Position numbers and translations under genes: made by a program. Below are positions 43,622 to 51,485 of a stretch of 64,000 nucleotides of DNA, piece by piece. The DNA lies in the NCBI RefSeq assembly GCF_003351345.1, contig NZ_QQTO01000011.1:62001-126000 (forward strand), written 5' to 3'. Position 1 is the stretch's first letter; every line of letters begins with the position of its first letter. A model generated the notes under the pieces. That model did not search any database. It saw only the letters and a list, made by a program, of their open reading frames with translations, and was not told the origin of the DNA. This DNA is from Allobosea caraganae (lineage in GTDB: Bacteria > Pseudomonadota > Alphaproteobacteria > Rhizobiales > Beijerinckiaceae).

Positions 43622-44293
43622 TCAGGTGGAAGGATTGCGCTCGCCGCCACGGATGGCGCCCGGCAGGCGATTCTCCGGCGGCGAGAGCGGGCAGACCCAG
43701 GCCTCCGAATAGGCGCAGGACGGGTAGTAGGCGAAGTTGAAGTCGAGGATCGTCCGGCCCGCCGGGGTCACGCCGAGATCGGCGCTCTTGATCGTATCGA
43801 GCAGGTAGCGCCCGCCCGGAAAGGTCTCCTCGCGATTGCTGGCATCGCCGAAGGGCAGGAAGGTGCCGCCGCCATAGCCTTCGATCCAGTAGAGCGTCAG
43901 CTCCTTGCCGAGCGGGGCCTGCAATCCGTCGGTCAATGCATAGGGCCGCAGCACCATGGCGCCGTCCTTGCCGGCCTCGACGGAGATCGTCTCGCGGTCG
44001 GTGGCGGGCTTGAGCCCGACCTCGAAGCGCAGCGTGGGGTCGTACGAGAAGTAGTTGATGCCGCCGAACCCGGCCTTTCGCGTCGCCGCCAGCGGCGATT
44101 GGGCGTGCTCGCGGAAGAGCCGGTCGCGCACGCCGCGCCAATGCTGCCAGCCGGCCTGCGGCGGCATCGCCCTGACCGCGGCATAAAGATCGGCCACCTG
44201 CCGGCGCCAGTCCTGCAACGAGGCGGTGGTCTCGAATACCGCCCGGGCCGAGGTCTTGGCCCGGCCGGCCGCGATCGTGCTGTGGTTGGTCAT
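43622..44293 (-). CDS. DUF1684 family protein, first gene of the lyase/transporter operon
   Basis: The protein (223 residues from ATG 44293) matches DUF1684: LFREHAQSPL, YFSYDPTLRFEV, the strand GRYLLDTIKSADLG near 155, and the hallmark LDFNFAYYPSCAYSEAWVCPLSPPENRLPGAIRGGE at the end. The biochemical role of the family is unknown. The conserved Cys/Asn/Pro-rich end suggests a binding pocket. It has no signal peptide and sits 133 bases before the binding protein ATG, heading the same strand. ATGs at 44341 and 44362 are alternatives. Confidence 0.82.
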   Translation of the reverse strand: MTNHSTIAAGRAKTSARAVFETTASLQDWRRQVADLYAAVRAMPPQAGWQHWRGVRDRLFREHAQSPLAATRKAGFGGINYFSYDPTLRFEVGLKPATDRETISVEAGKDGAMVLRPYALTDGLQAPLGKELTLYWIEGYGGGTFLPFGDASNREETFPGGRYLLDTIKSADLGVTPAGRTILDFNFAYYPSCAYSEAWVCPLSPPENRLPGAIRGGERNPST

Positions 44294-44483
44294 GGAACGC
44301 AGCCTTCGGTTCGATGCGGCGGGAGCGTCTCGGCTAGGCATGGGATCGCCCCAATGCCGCAACGCGCCTGATGCGTCCGCGTTCCCGCGTCGCGCATTGT
44401 GCCGGTCGTACTGTCAGGTTGAGTCAGCGGTGCGCCCGACGCAGGCAAGTTCGCGGCGGAGGGGTCGGAGGTTACGCCCGCAT

Positions 44484-44644
44484 GTCATCCCGTGCGCGCC
44501 GCGGCGCGCAGTGCCGCTGCGCAGACACGGGACCGTCCTCAGAAAGTGGCGCCCCTTCTGAACGGTCCCGGAAAGGGCGCTTTATTCTGAGGACGGTCCC
44601 GCATCTGCGCAGCAGCATTGCATGCTGCGGCGCGTGCGGGATGA
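44484..44644. repeat. Palindromic repeat, GTCATCCCG/CGGGATGAC family
   Basis: The second copy of the 25438 element: GTCATCCCGTGCGCGC and GCGCGTGCGGGATGAC ends, inner GCGCAGACACGGGACCGTCC and GGACGGTCCCGCATCTGCGC. With the terminator that follows it fills the 44294-44714 gap. I see no gene there. Confidence 0.85.
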
Positions 44645-44663
44645 CACGCGGGGCAGGCCAAAC

Positions 44664-44692
44664 AAAAAGGCCGGCCCGCAAGGGGCCGGCCT
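44664..44692 (-). terminator. Rho-independent terminator after hutX
   Basis: Read on the minus strand, the stem GGCCGGCCCC/GGGCCGGCC with a TTGC loop is followed by TTTTTGTTT. This is a classical terminator 23 bases past the hutX stop. Confidence 0.85.
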
Positions 44693-44714
44693 CGGCATCA
44701 CATGGATGAGGTGC

Positions 44715-45248
44715 TCAGCCGAACGTCGTCTTCAACGCCTCGAAGCGCGCGACCTGATCAACCAGCAACTCGCGCTGCGCGTCGCGCTTGACGAAGACCT
44801 TGAACATCGCCTCGCCGGCGCCGTTGAAGAACTGCACCGAGCAGGAGCGGCGGCCATGGAACTTGCGGTCGACCAGATAGATCGCCTTGCAGTTCTCGGC
44901 CTTGATGTGCCCGCCGATCGGGCTGTCGCCATGGATGTTGTAGTAGCCATGGCCGAACGAACCCACCGGCAGCGTGCCGTCGACCTCGAGCACCACGTCG
45001 ACGGTGTGGACCAGGAACAAGATGATCCCCCAGGTCGACATCTCCTGCCACAGCGCCTCGAAGCGCTCGGCCGGGATGAAATGGCGCTCATCGGCCGGGA
45101 TCTGCTCCAGCACCGTGAGGGTCGGCACGCCGACCTCCCGCGCTACAGCCTCGATCACGCCATCGGGCTTGGCAGCCAGCGCCTGCCTGACGCGTTCGAT
45201 CGGATCGACCACTGGGACGGCGGCAACACTCGCCTGAGAACTCGACAT
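44715..45248 (-). CDS. hutX: Heme utilization cytosolic carrier protein HutX/ChuX family
   Basis: HutX-type proteins accept imported heme in the cytoplasm and hand it to a degrading enzyme. The 177 residues match: FEALWQEMSTWGIILFLVHTVDVVLEVDG, then the core GSFGHGYYNIHGDSPIGGHIKAENCKAIYLVDRKFHGRRSCSVQFFN and MFKVFVKRD. It is co-directional with the monooxygenase gene 10 bases upstream and divergent from hmuTUV. Confidence 0.92.
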   Translation of the reverse strand: MSSSQASVAAVPVVDPIERVRQALAAKPDGVIEAVAREVGVPTLTVLEQIPADERHFIPAERFEALWQEMSTWGIILFLVHTVDVVLEVDGTLPVGSFGHGYYNIHGDSPIGGHIKAENCKAIYLVDRKFHGRRSCSVQFFNGAGEAMFKVFVKRDAQRELLVDQVARFEALKTTFG

Positions 45249-45258
45249 GCCCGCCCCC

Positions 45259-45606
45259 TTACTCGGCCGCCTGGCGGGGCTGGTGCGGATTGCTCTCGCT
45301 CAGCACCGTCTCAAAACCCTCGAACTCGGGATGGCCGAGGAAGATCGGCGTCGGGCGCGGCTGGCCGGCGCTGCGATGCGAGTCGCGGAACTGCTCAGAC
45401 TTGGTCCAGGCGGTGAAATCATCCTTCGAGGCCCAGGTCGTGTGCGAGGAGTAGAGGGTGTGATCCTCCTTCTCCGGCCCCTTGAGCAGATGGAAGGCAA
45501 TGAAGCCGTTCATCTCGTCGAGACGGGTCTTGCGGGTCGCCCAGATAGTCTCGAAGGCGGCCTCCTCTCCCTTGACGACCTTGAAGCGGTTCATGGCGAT
45601 GAACAT
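45259..45606 (-). CDS. Heme-degrading monooxygenase, IsdG/HmuQ-like (ABM domain)
   Basis: This 115-residue ABM-fold protein begins MFIAMNRFKVVKGEE, with the Asn of IsdG-type enzymes, and continues FETIWATRKTRLDEM and LYSSHTTWASKDDFTAW. IsdG-like HmuQ/HmuD degrade heme in Bradyrhizobium and are linked to hmu genes, as here. It probably releases iron from heme delivered by HutX. It is the first gene of the hutX operon and close to the iron-control palindrome. Confidence 0.87.
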   Translation of the reverse strand: MFIAMNRFKVVKGEEAAFETIWATRKTRLDEMNGFIAFHLLKGPEKEDHTLYSSHTTWASKDDFTAWTKSEQFRDSHRSAGQPRPTPIFLGHPEFEGFETVLSESNPHQPRQAAE

Positions 45607-45809
45607 TGGCGGCTTTCCTCAAATTGCGATTGCGCCCGGCGCCCATTGCCCGATCCGCGCGAGCGCGTTCCAAAGGCAGGGATGCAAGCTGTCAGCCCTG
45701 GGCACGTCCGAAATGGCGGCCGGCTGGCATGCGCAGGCGGCGACGTGCCGCTCTTGACCCCTTGTAGTAAAGCTGAATATCAACGTCAACAACGCTGGCT
45801 TTCTTCTTT

Positions 45810-45830
45810 AGTTTTGAAAAATTCAAAACT
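45810..45830. promoter_or_regulatory. Iron control element-like palindrome between the hutX and hmuTUV operons
   Basis: A perfect inverted repeat, AGTTTTGAA, AAA, TTCAAAACT. Its TTT.GAA...TTC.AAA skeleton matches the Irr-binding ICE consensus (TTTRGAAYNRTTCYAAA) except at the R/Y positions. The divergent promoter region 45607-45946 holds no gene. Confidence 0.6.
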
Positions 45831-45946
45831 GGAGAATACTTTTGCTTGACTACAAAACGCACCAGGCTCCGCTATTCCGCTGGGACCGGCGCGGTTCAAC
45901 CGTTTGGCTTGTCTGGCGCGCGCGCCGGCAGGAAGAGGTGACGATC

Positions 45947-46906
45947 ATGCCGAGCCTTCGGACCCGTTTCGCGAGCCTGCGCTCGCGCCCGCAGCACCGC
46001 GAGCTCGGCGCCGCCATCGGCCTGACGCTGCTGGCCGCGACCGGGCTGATCGCGCCCGCGACCATCGGCGGCGCGCTGGCCCAGACGCCGGAGCGCATCG
46101 TCGTCGCCGGCGGCGTCATCACCGAAGTGCTCTATGCGCTCGGCCTGGAGGGCAAGATCGTCGGCGTCGACACCACCAGCCAGTTCCCGGCGGAGGCGCT
46201 GCGCGACAAGCCGAGCATCGGCTATGTCCGGGCGCTCTCGGCCGAGGGCGTGCTCTCGCTCAAGCCCTCGCTCGTCATCGCCGTCGAAGGCGCCGGCCCG
46301 CCCGACGCCGTCTCGCTGCTGAACGAAGCGGGGCTGAAGCTCGCCCGCATCTCCGAGGACAACTCGCCCGAAGGCGTCGTCACCAAGATCGAGGCGATCG
46401 GCGCGGTCGCCGGCGCCGCTGAGCCGGCAAAGCGCCTGGCGCAGCAGACCAAGGCCCGCTTCGACGAGCTGGCGACGCTGCGCACGGCCTTGCCGGCGAA
46501 AAAGAAGGTGCTCTTCGTGCTCTCGCTGCAGAACGGCCGCGTGCTGGTCGGCGGCCGCAACAGCTCGGCCGATTCGATCATCGCCATGGCCGGCGGCGTC
46601 AACGTCGCCGCTGCCGTCGAGGGCTACAAGCCGATGACCGACGAGGCGATCCTGGCGGCCGCGCCCGACGTGGTCCTGATGATGCGCAATAGCGGCGGCC
46701 ACAACGCCACGCCGGAAGAGCTCTTCGCCATGCCGGCCTTCGCCCAGACCCCGGCGGCCGCAGGCAAGTCGCTGGTGCGGATGGATGCGCTCTACCTCCT
46801 CGGCTTCGGCCCGCGCACCCCGGCCGCCGCGCGCGACCTGATGGCCGAGCTTTACCCGGACGCGAAGATCCCGCCGCTCAAGACCGCCGCAGCCACCGCC
46901 CAATGA
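45947..46906 (+). CDS. hmuT: Heme ABC transporter periplasmic binding protein HmuT
   Basis: HmuT collects heme in the periplasm. The 319 residues contain a signal peptide (GLTLLAATGLIAPATIGGALAQ), RIVVAGGVITEVLYALGLEGKIVGVDTTSQFP, and GYVRALSAEGVLSLKPSLVIAVEGAGPP with the family tyrosine (YVRALS). VLFVLSLQNGRVLVGGRNSSAD follows. ATG 45947 follows AGGTGA. The stop overlaps hmuU (ATGA). Confidence 0.94.
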   Translation: MPSLRTRFASLRSRPQHRELGAAIGLTLLAATGLIAPATIGGALAQTPERIVVAGGVITEVLYALGLEGKIVGVDTTSQFPAEALRDKPSIGYVRALSAEGVLSLKPSLVIAVEGAGPPDAVSLLNEAGLKLARISEDNSPEGVVTKIEAIGAVAGAAEPAKRLAQQTKARFDELATLRTALPAKKKVLFVLSLQNGRVLVGGRNSSADSIIAMAGGVNVAAAVEGYKPMTDEAILAAAPDVVLMMRNSGGHNATPEELFAMPAFAQTPAAAGKSLVRMDALYLLGFGPRTPAAARDLMAELYPDAKIPPLKTAAATAQ

Positions 46907-48012
46907 CCCTCGCCGCCCGCCCGGCCGGCGCGATGACCGCGACCGCGCTCGCAAGCTTCGCCGCCAGCCGGCGCCGGCAGGCTGTGATCGCCGTCGCCGG
47001 CCTGACCTTGCTTTGCCTGCTGCTGACCATCGTCGCGATCGGCCAGGGCGCCTTCGCCATCGCGCCCGGCCGCGTCGCCGAGATCCTCGGCACCCGCCTG
47101 TTCGGCGATGCAGCCGAGCTTCAGGGCCGCGACGCGCTCGTCGTGCTCAACATCCGCCTGCCGCGCGTGCTGCTCGGCCTGCTCGTCGGCGCAGCGCTCG
47201 CCGTCTCCGGCGCGCTGATGCAGGGGCTCTTTCGCAACCCGCTCGCCGACCCCGGCCTCGTCGGCGTCTCCGCCGGCGCCGGCCTCGCCGCCGCCGCGAC
47301 CATCGTGCTCGGCGACCGCCTCCTCGCCGGCATGGCGATGAAGCTGCCTTTCGCCGCCCTGCCTTTCGGCGCTTTCTGCGGTGGCCTGATCTCGACGCTG
47401 ACGCTCTATTTGATCGCGACCCGGCAGGGCCGCACCTCGGTCGCGACCATGCTGCTCGCCGGCGTCGCGCTCGGCGCGCTCGCGGGCGCGCTGACTGGGC
47501 TGCTCGCCTTCCTCTCCGACGACCGCCAGCTCCGCGACCTGACCTTCTGGTCGATGGGCAGCCTCGGCGGCGCCAGCTGGACCAAGCTCTTCGTCATCGC
47601 GCCGATCGTGCTGCCGCTGCTGCTGGCCGTGCCGCTGCTGGCGCGCGGGTTGAACGGGCTGATGCTGGGCGAAGCCGAGGCCTACCATCTCGGCATCCCC
47701 GTCCAGCGCATCAAGGCGCTGGCGATCGTGCTCGTCGCGATCTCGGTCGGCGCCAGCGTCGCGGCGGCGGGCGTCATCGGCTTCGTCGGCATCGTCGTGC
47801 CGCACCTGATCCGGCTCGCCATCGGCCCGGACCACCGCCTGCTGCTGCCGCTTTCGGCTCTCGGCGGCGCGACCTTGCTGGTAGCAGCCGACATCGTCGC
47901 GCGCATGATCGTCGCCCCGGCCGAATTGCCGATCGGCATCGTCACCGCCGCCCTCGGCGCGCCCTTCTTCCTCTGGCTGCTGTTGCGGCGCGCGAGCACG
48001 CTCGATGGCTGA
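46903..48012 (+). CDS. hmuU: Heme ABC transporter permease HmuU
   Basis: HmuU, 369 residues, is a FecCD-type permease of ten helices. The family stretch ALMQGLFRNPLADPGLVGVSAGAGLAAA (near 105) and GVIGFVGIVVPHLIRL (near 290) are complete. It forms the heme channel with HmuV, whose gene overlaps its 3' end by eight bases. Confidence 0.94.
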   Translation: MTLAARPAGAMTATALASFAASRRRQAVIAVAGLTLLCLLLTIVAIGQGAFAIAPGRVAEILGTRLFGDAAELQGRDALVVLNIRLPRVLLGLLVGAALAVSGALMQGLFRNPLADPGLVGVSAGAGLAAAATIVLGDRLLAGMAMKLPFAALPFGAFCGGLISTLTLYLIATRQGRTSVATMLLAGVALGALAGALTGLLAFLSDDRQLRDLTFWSMGSLGGASWTKLFVIAPIVLPLLLAVPLLARGLNGLMLGEAEAYHLGIPVQRIKALAIVLVAISVGASVAAAGVIGFVGIVVPHLIRLAIGPDHRLLLPLSALGGATLLVAADIVARMIVAPAELPIGIVTAALGAPFFLWLLLRRASTLDG

Positions 48013-48826
48013 TCTCACCCCCATCGCCACCGGCCGCAACCTGCGCTTCCTCGCCGGCGGTCGCGCCCTCGTCGCCGATGCCTCGCTCGACCTGCTGCCG
48101 GGCACGACCACGATCCTGATCGGCCCCAACGGCGCGGGAAAATCGACCCTGCTCAAGCTGATGACCGGGGAGTTGAAGCCGGCCGGCGGCGAGGTCCTGC
48201 TCGACGGCGCGTCCCTGCACGCGATCCCGGCCTGGCGGCTCGCCTGCCAGCGTGCCGTGATGGCGCAGCATGCCCGGCTCGCCTTCCCCTTCACCGTCTA
48301 CGAGGTGGCCCGGCTCGGGGTCGACGGCGTCGGCCGTGCGCTGCCGCGCCAGCGCCGCGAGGCCGTGGTCGGCGAATGCCTGGCGGCGGCCGGCGTCATC
48401 GAGCTCGCCAGCCGCAACTACCAGACGCTCTCGGGCGGCGAGCAGCAGCGCGTGCAGTTCGCCCGCGTGCTCTGCCAGCTCGAAGCCGGCCAGAGCGTCT
48501 CGGCCCGGCAGGCGCTCTTCCTGGACGAGCCGATCGCCAGCCTCGACCTCTGCCACCAGCTCGCCTTGCTCGACATGGCCCGCACTATTGCCGCGCGCGG
48601 CGTCGCCGTGCTGGTCGTGCTGCACGACATCAACCTCGCCCTCACCTATGCCGACAAGCTCGTGGTGATGGATCGCGGCCAGATCGTCGCCCAGGGCGAA
48701 CCCTCGGCGACGCTCGACGACGCGCTGTTGCAGAACGTCTTCAAGGTCGATCTCAGCCTGAGCCGCGCGCCGGCCGCCGGCCTGCCCTTCCTCCTGCCGC
48801 AGCAGCATCGACCCTCCGCCGCTTGA
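48005..48826 (+). CDS. hmuV: Heme ABC transporter ATP-binding protein HmuV
   Basis: The 273-residue ATPase has Walker A GPNGAGKST (near 40), the signature TLSGGEQQRVQFARV (near 140), Walker B ALFLDEPIASLD, and VVLHDINLALTYADKLVVM. The LCQLEAGQSVSARQA insert before Walker B is typical of HmuV. It ends the hmuTUV operon, just before a palindromic repeat. Confidence 0.95.
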   Translation: MADLTPIATGRNLRFLAGGRALVADASLDLLPGTTTILIGPNGAGKSTLLKLMTGELKPAGGEVLLDGASLHAIPAWRLACQRAVMAQHARLAFPFTVYEVARLGVDGVGRALPRQRREAVVGECLAAAGVIELASRNYQTLSGGEQQRVQFARVLCQLEAGQSVSARQALFLDEPIASLDLCHQLALLDMARTIAARGVAVLVVLHDINLALTYADKLVVMDRGQIVAQGEPSATLDDALLQNVFKVDLSLSRAPAAGLPFLLPQQHRPSAA

Positions 48827-48843
48827 TTCCCCTGGCGATATAG

Positions 48844-48976
48844 CCCTCCCCCTGCTTGCGGTGGGGAGGGTTGGGTGGGGGGCAGTACGACCTGGTGCAA
48901 CATAGGGCGACGATGCGCTCCGGCTTTTCGGCCCCCCATCCCGGCCTTCCCCGCCGCAAGCGGGGGGAAGGGGAAG
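48844..48976. repeat. G/C-rich palindromic repeat (family of 2813)
   Basis: CCCTCCCCCTGCTTGCGGTGGGGAGGG and CCTTCCCCGCCGCAAGCGGGG flank an inner GGGTGGGGGG/GCCCCCCATCCC pair. Confidence 0.8.
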
Positions 48977-49051
48977 AACGGCCGCTTGATCGCCTCGCGG
49001 CATCATTTTAAGCTTGAAACAATCGGGCTAGAGGTCCGTCAGGAACCTCAG

Positions 49052-49094
49052 CCCTCATCCTGAGGAGCGCGAAGCGCGTCTCGAAGGATGAGGG
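49052..49094. repeat. Palindrome of the CTCATCCTGAGGAG type
   Basis: A near-perfect hairpin, CCCTCATCCTGAGGAGCGCG then CGCGTCTCGAAGGATGAGGG, typical of Hyphomicrobiales intergenic DNA. It ends 24 bases before the dioxygenase start and may fold in its leader. Confidence 0.8.
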
Positions 49095-49117
49095 CTTGCC
49101 TTGGAGGGGATGCGCGC

Positions 49118-50191
49118 ATGGCCGAGCCGAGCCGGCTCTCTTACGGCAGATATCTCAAGGTCGACGCGCTGCTCGCCTGCCAGGAACCGGAGAGCGCCAG
49201 GGCCGGTGCTCCCGCCCATGACGAGATGCTCTTCATCATCGTCCACCAAGCCTATGAGCTCTGGTTCAAGCAGATCCTGCACGAGCTCGACCGCATCCAG
49301 TCCGATTTCGCGGCGAGCCCGGTCGCGGACGAGCATCTCGGCCGCATCGTCGCCGGTCTCTCACGCATCCACGAGATCCTGAAGCTGCTCGTCGTCCAGC
49401 TCGACGTGCTGGAGACGATGACGCCGGCCGGCTTCCTCGAGTTCCGCGACCTGCTGACCCCGGCCTCCGGTTTCCAGTCGGTGCAGTTCCGGCTGATCGA
49501 GACGCGGCTCGGCCTGAGCGATCCCCGGCGCATCAGGATCGACGACCAGAGCATGCGCGAGCGGCTGGCGCCGGAGGATCGCGAAAAACTCGATGCCGAC
49601 AACAAGCCCTCGCTCCTCGGCCAGCTCGACGCCTGGCTGGCCCGGACACCCTTCGTCGCGCTCGGCGACTATAACTTTCGCGAAAGCTACCGCGCCGCCG
49701 TGATCGCGGCCCTGAAGCGCGATGCCACCAGCGTCGGCTCCGACCCATCGCTGCCGGAAACCCAGCGCCAGGCCGACGCGGCCGCGATCGAGAAGGCGCT
49801 CGCCCAATTCCAGGCGCTGTTCGAGCCGGACGCAGCCAATTCGCCCTGGCGCATGACGGCGCCGGCCATCGAGGCCGCGCTGTTCATCGCGCTCTACCGC
49901 GACATGCCGGTGCTGCAGCTGCCCTTCCGCCTGCTCCAGAGCCTGATGGACATCGACGAGACCCTGACGCTCTGGCGTTTGCGCCACGCATTGATGGTCG
50001 AGCGCATGATCGGCGTCAGGCCCGGCACCGGCGGTTCCTCCGGCTCCGGCTACTTGCGCGCCACGGCCGAGCGGCACCGCATCTTCTTCGACCTCTTCCA
50101 GCTCTCGACTTATCTGCTCGCCGCCCGCGACCTGCCGCCTCTGCCGGAGAATGTCCGCAGGCGCATGGGCTTCAGCTATGGAGAGGCCTGA
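49118..50191 (+). CDS. kynA: Tryptophan 2,3-dioxygenase
   Basis: TDO opens the indole ring of tryptophan to N-formylkynurenine using heme. The 357 residues include LSYGRYLKVDALLACQ, HDEMLFIIVHQAYELWFKQILHELD (about 30-55), SGFQSVQFRLIE, and the heme-ligand region RHALMVERMIGVRPGTGGSSGSGYL. ATG 49118 has GGAGGGG upstream; an in-frame ATG at 49088 would overlap the repeat. The stop shares a base with the next gene (TGATG). Confidence 0.93.
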   Translation: MAEPSRLSYGRYLKVDALLACQEPESARAGAPAHDEMLFIIVHQAYELWFKQILHELDRIQSDFAASPVADEHLGRIVAGLSRIHEILKLLVVQLDVLETMTPAGFLEFRDLLTPASGFQSVQFRLIETRLGLSDPRRIRIDDQSMRERLAPEDREKLDADNKPSLLGQLDAWLARTPFVALGDYNFRESYRAAVIAALKRDATSVGSDPSLPETQRQADAAAIEKALAQFQALFEPDAANSPWRMTAPAIEAALFIALYRDMPVLQLPFRLLQSLMDIDETLTLWRLRHALMVERMIGVRPGTGGSSGSGYLRATAERHRIFFDLFQLSTYLLAARDLPPLPENVRRRMGFSYGEA

Positions 50192-51375
50192 TGGCCGAGG
50201 CAGGCGACTGGACCGAACACTTCGCCCGCTTCCGCAGCGCCGCGCCGGAGCGCGTCAACCTCGCCGCCCATAGCCATCACGACTGGCCGGATGTCAGCCT
50301 CGCCGCGCAGGAGGCGGCCTGGACCGATGCCGCGCGGCTGGCGGGCGACAAATGGGACATCGTCTTCGGCGAGATCATCCCGGCCGTGCAGGCCGGAATC
50401 GCCCGACATCTCAACCTGCCCGATCCGTCCACCATCGCCTTCGCGCCGAACACCCACGAATTCCTGCGCCGCCTGCTCTCCTGCCTGCCGACCAGCCGCC
50501 CGCCGCGAGTCCTGACCACCTCTGCCGAATTCCACACCGCGCGACGCCAGCTCGCCCGCCTCGCCGAGGAGGGCCTGATCCAACTCGAAGAGGTCGCGGC
50601 CGAGCCGTTCGCGACCTTGCCGGAGCGCCTGCACGCCGCCATCGCCACCGGCGGGCACGACCTGATCTATCTCAGCCAGGTCCTGTTCAACTCGGGCGCG
50701 GCGCTCGCCGACCTCGCCGCCCTGGCTAAGGCAGTCCCCTCGCCCGAGACCCTGCTCGCGATCGATGGCTATCACGGCTATCTCGCGCTGCCGACCGACC
50801 TTTCCGCCATCGCGGACCGCGCCTTCTACATTGCCGGCGGCTACAAATACGCCATGGCCGGCGAAGGAAGCTGCTTCATGCATTGCCCGCCCGGCTATGG
50901 CCCGCGCCCGCGCGACACCGGCTGGTTCGCCGCCTTCGGCGCGCTGACCGCCCCGCCCGGCAGCAGCGTCGGCTATTCCGGCGATGGTGGCCGCTTCCTC
51001 GGCGCCACCTTCGATCCGACCGGGCTCTACCGCATGCGCGCCGTGCTTTATTGGCTCGCCAAGCACCGGCTCGACGCAACGATCATCCACGGCCACGCCA
51101 TCGCGCTGATGCGGCAGTTCCTGAGCGGCCTCGACGGGCTCGACCTCGCCGATCTCGGCCGCGCCAACATCATCACCCCGCTTGACGATGCCGCCGCGCA
51201 CGGCAATTTCCTCGCCTTCCGCACGCCCCAGGCCGGCGCGCTCGAAGCGGCGCTGGCGAAGCTGAACATCGCCACCGACCACCGCGGCGACGTGCTGCGC
51301 TTCGGCTTCGGCCTGGCGCTCAACCAGGCCGACATCGCGGCGGCGTTGGAGCGGATGGCCGGTTTGCGGCTCTGA
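50191..51375 (+). CDS. Kynureninase-like PLP-dependent enzyme (class V aminotransferase fold)
   Basis: The 394-residue enzyme has PLP-site features of the kynureninase/class V group: AAHSHHDWP early, TTSAEFHTARRQLARL, the cofactor Asp in LLAIDGYHGY, and the Schiff-base lysine in GGYKYAMAGEG. Coupling to tryptophan dioxygenase suggests kynurenine to anthranilate. The usual kynureninase motifs are loose, and isopenicillin-N-epimerase-like enzymes remain possible. No kynurenine formamidase is present. Confidence 0.78.
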   Translation: MAEAGDWTEHFARFRSAAPERVNLAAHSHHDWPDVSLAAQEAAWTDAARLAGDKWDIVFGEIIPAVQAGIARHLNLPDPSTIAFAPNTHEFLRRLLSCLPTSRPPRVLTTSAEFHTARRQLARLAEEGLIQLEEVAAEPFATLPERLHAAIATGGHDLIYLSQVLFNSGAALADLAALAKAVPSPETLLAIDGYHGYLALPTDLSAIADRAFYIAGGYKYAMAGEGSCFMHCPPGYGPRPRDTGWFAAFGALTAPPGSSVGYSGDGGRFLGATFDPTGLYRMRAVLYWLAKHRLDATIIHGHAIALMRQFLSGLDGLDLADLGRANIITPLDDAAAHGNFLAFRTPQAGALEAALAKLNIATDHRGDVLRFGFGLALNQADIAAALERMAGLRL

Positions 51376-51380
51376 GGGTG

Positions 51381-51438
51381 GATTCACCACCGATTCATCG
51401 TGAATCGGTGCTTCACCATATTGCTCAACCGGCGATTC
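51381..51438. promoter_or_regulatory. Cluster of four GANTC (CcrM) sites and a hairpin upstream of the L,D-transpeptidase
   Basis: GATTC at 51381, 51392 and 51434 and GAATC at 51402 are CcrM methylation sites. The middle two lie in a hairpin (CACCGATTCA/TGAATCGGTG, 51388-51410). The spacing is far tighter than chance. Confidence 0.55.
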
Positions 51439-51485
51439 ACACGCTGAGCGCCAGATCTCCCGCAGAATTCCGTGGGAGGTCAGAC

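Noticed and set aside
45842..45946. An upstream start for hmuT
   Set aside because: It would place a non-signal extension before the signal peptide, while ATG 45947 has AGGTGA and a proper signal sequence.
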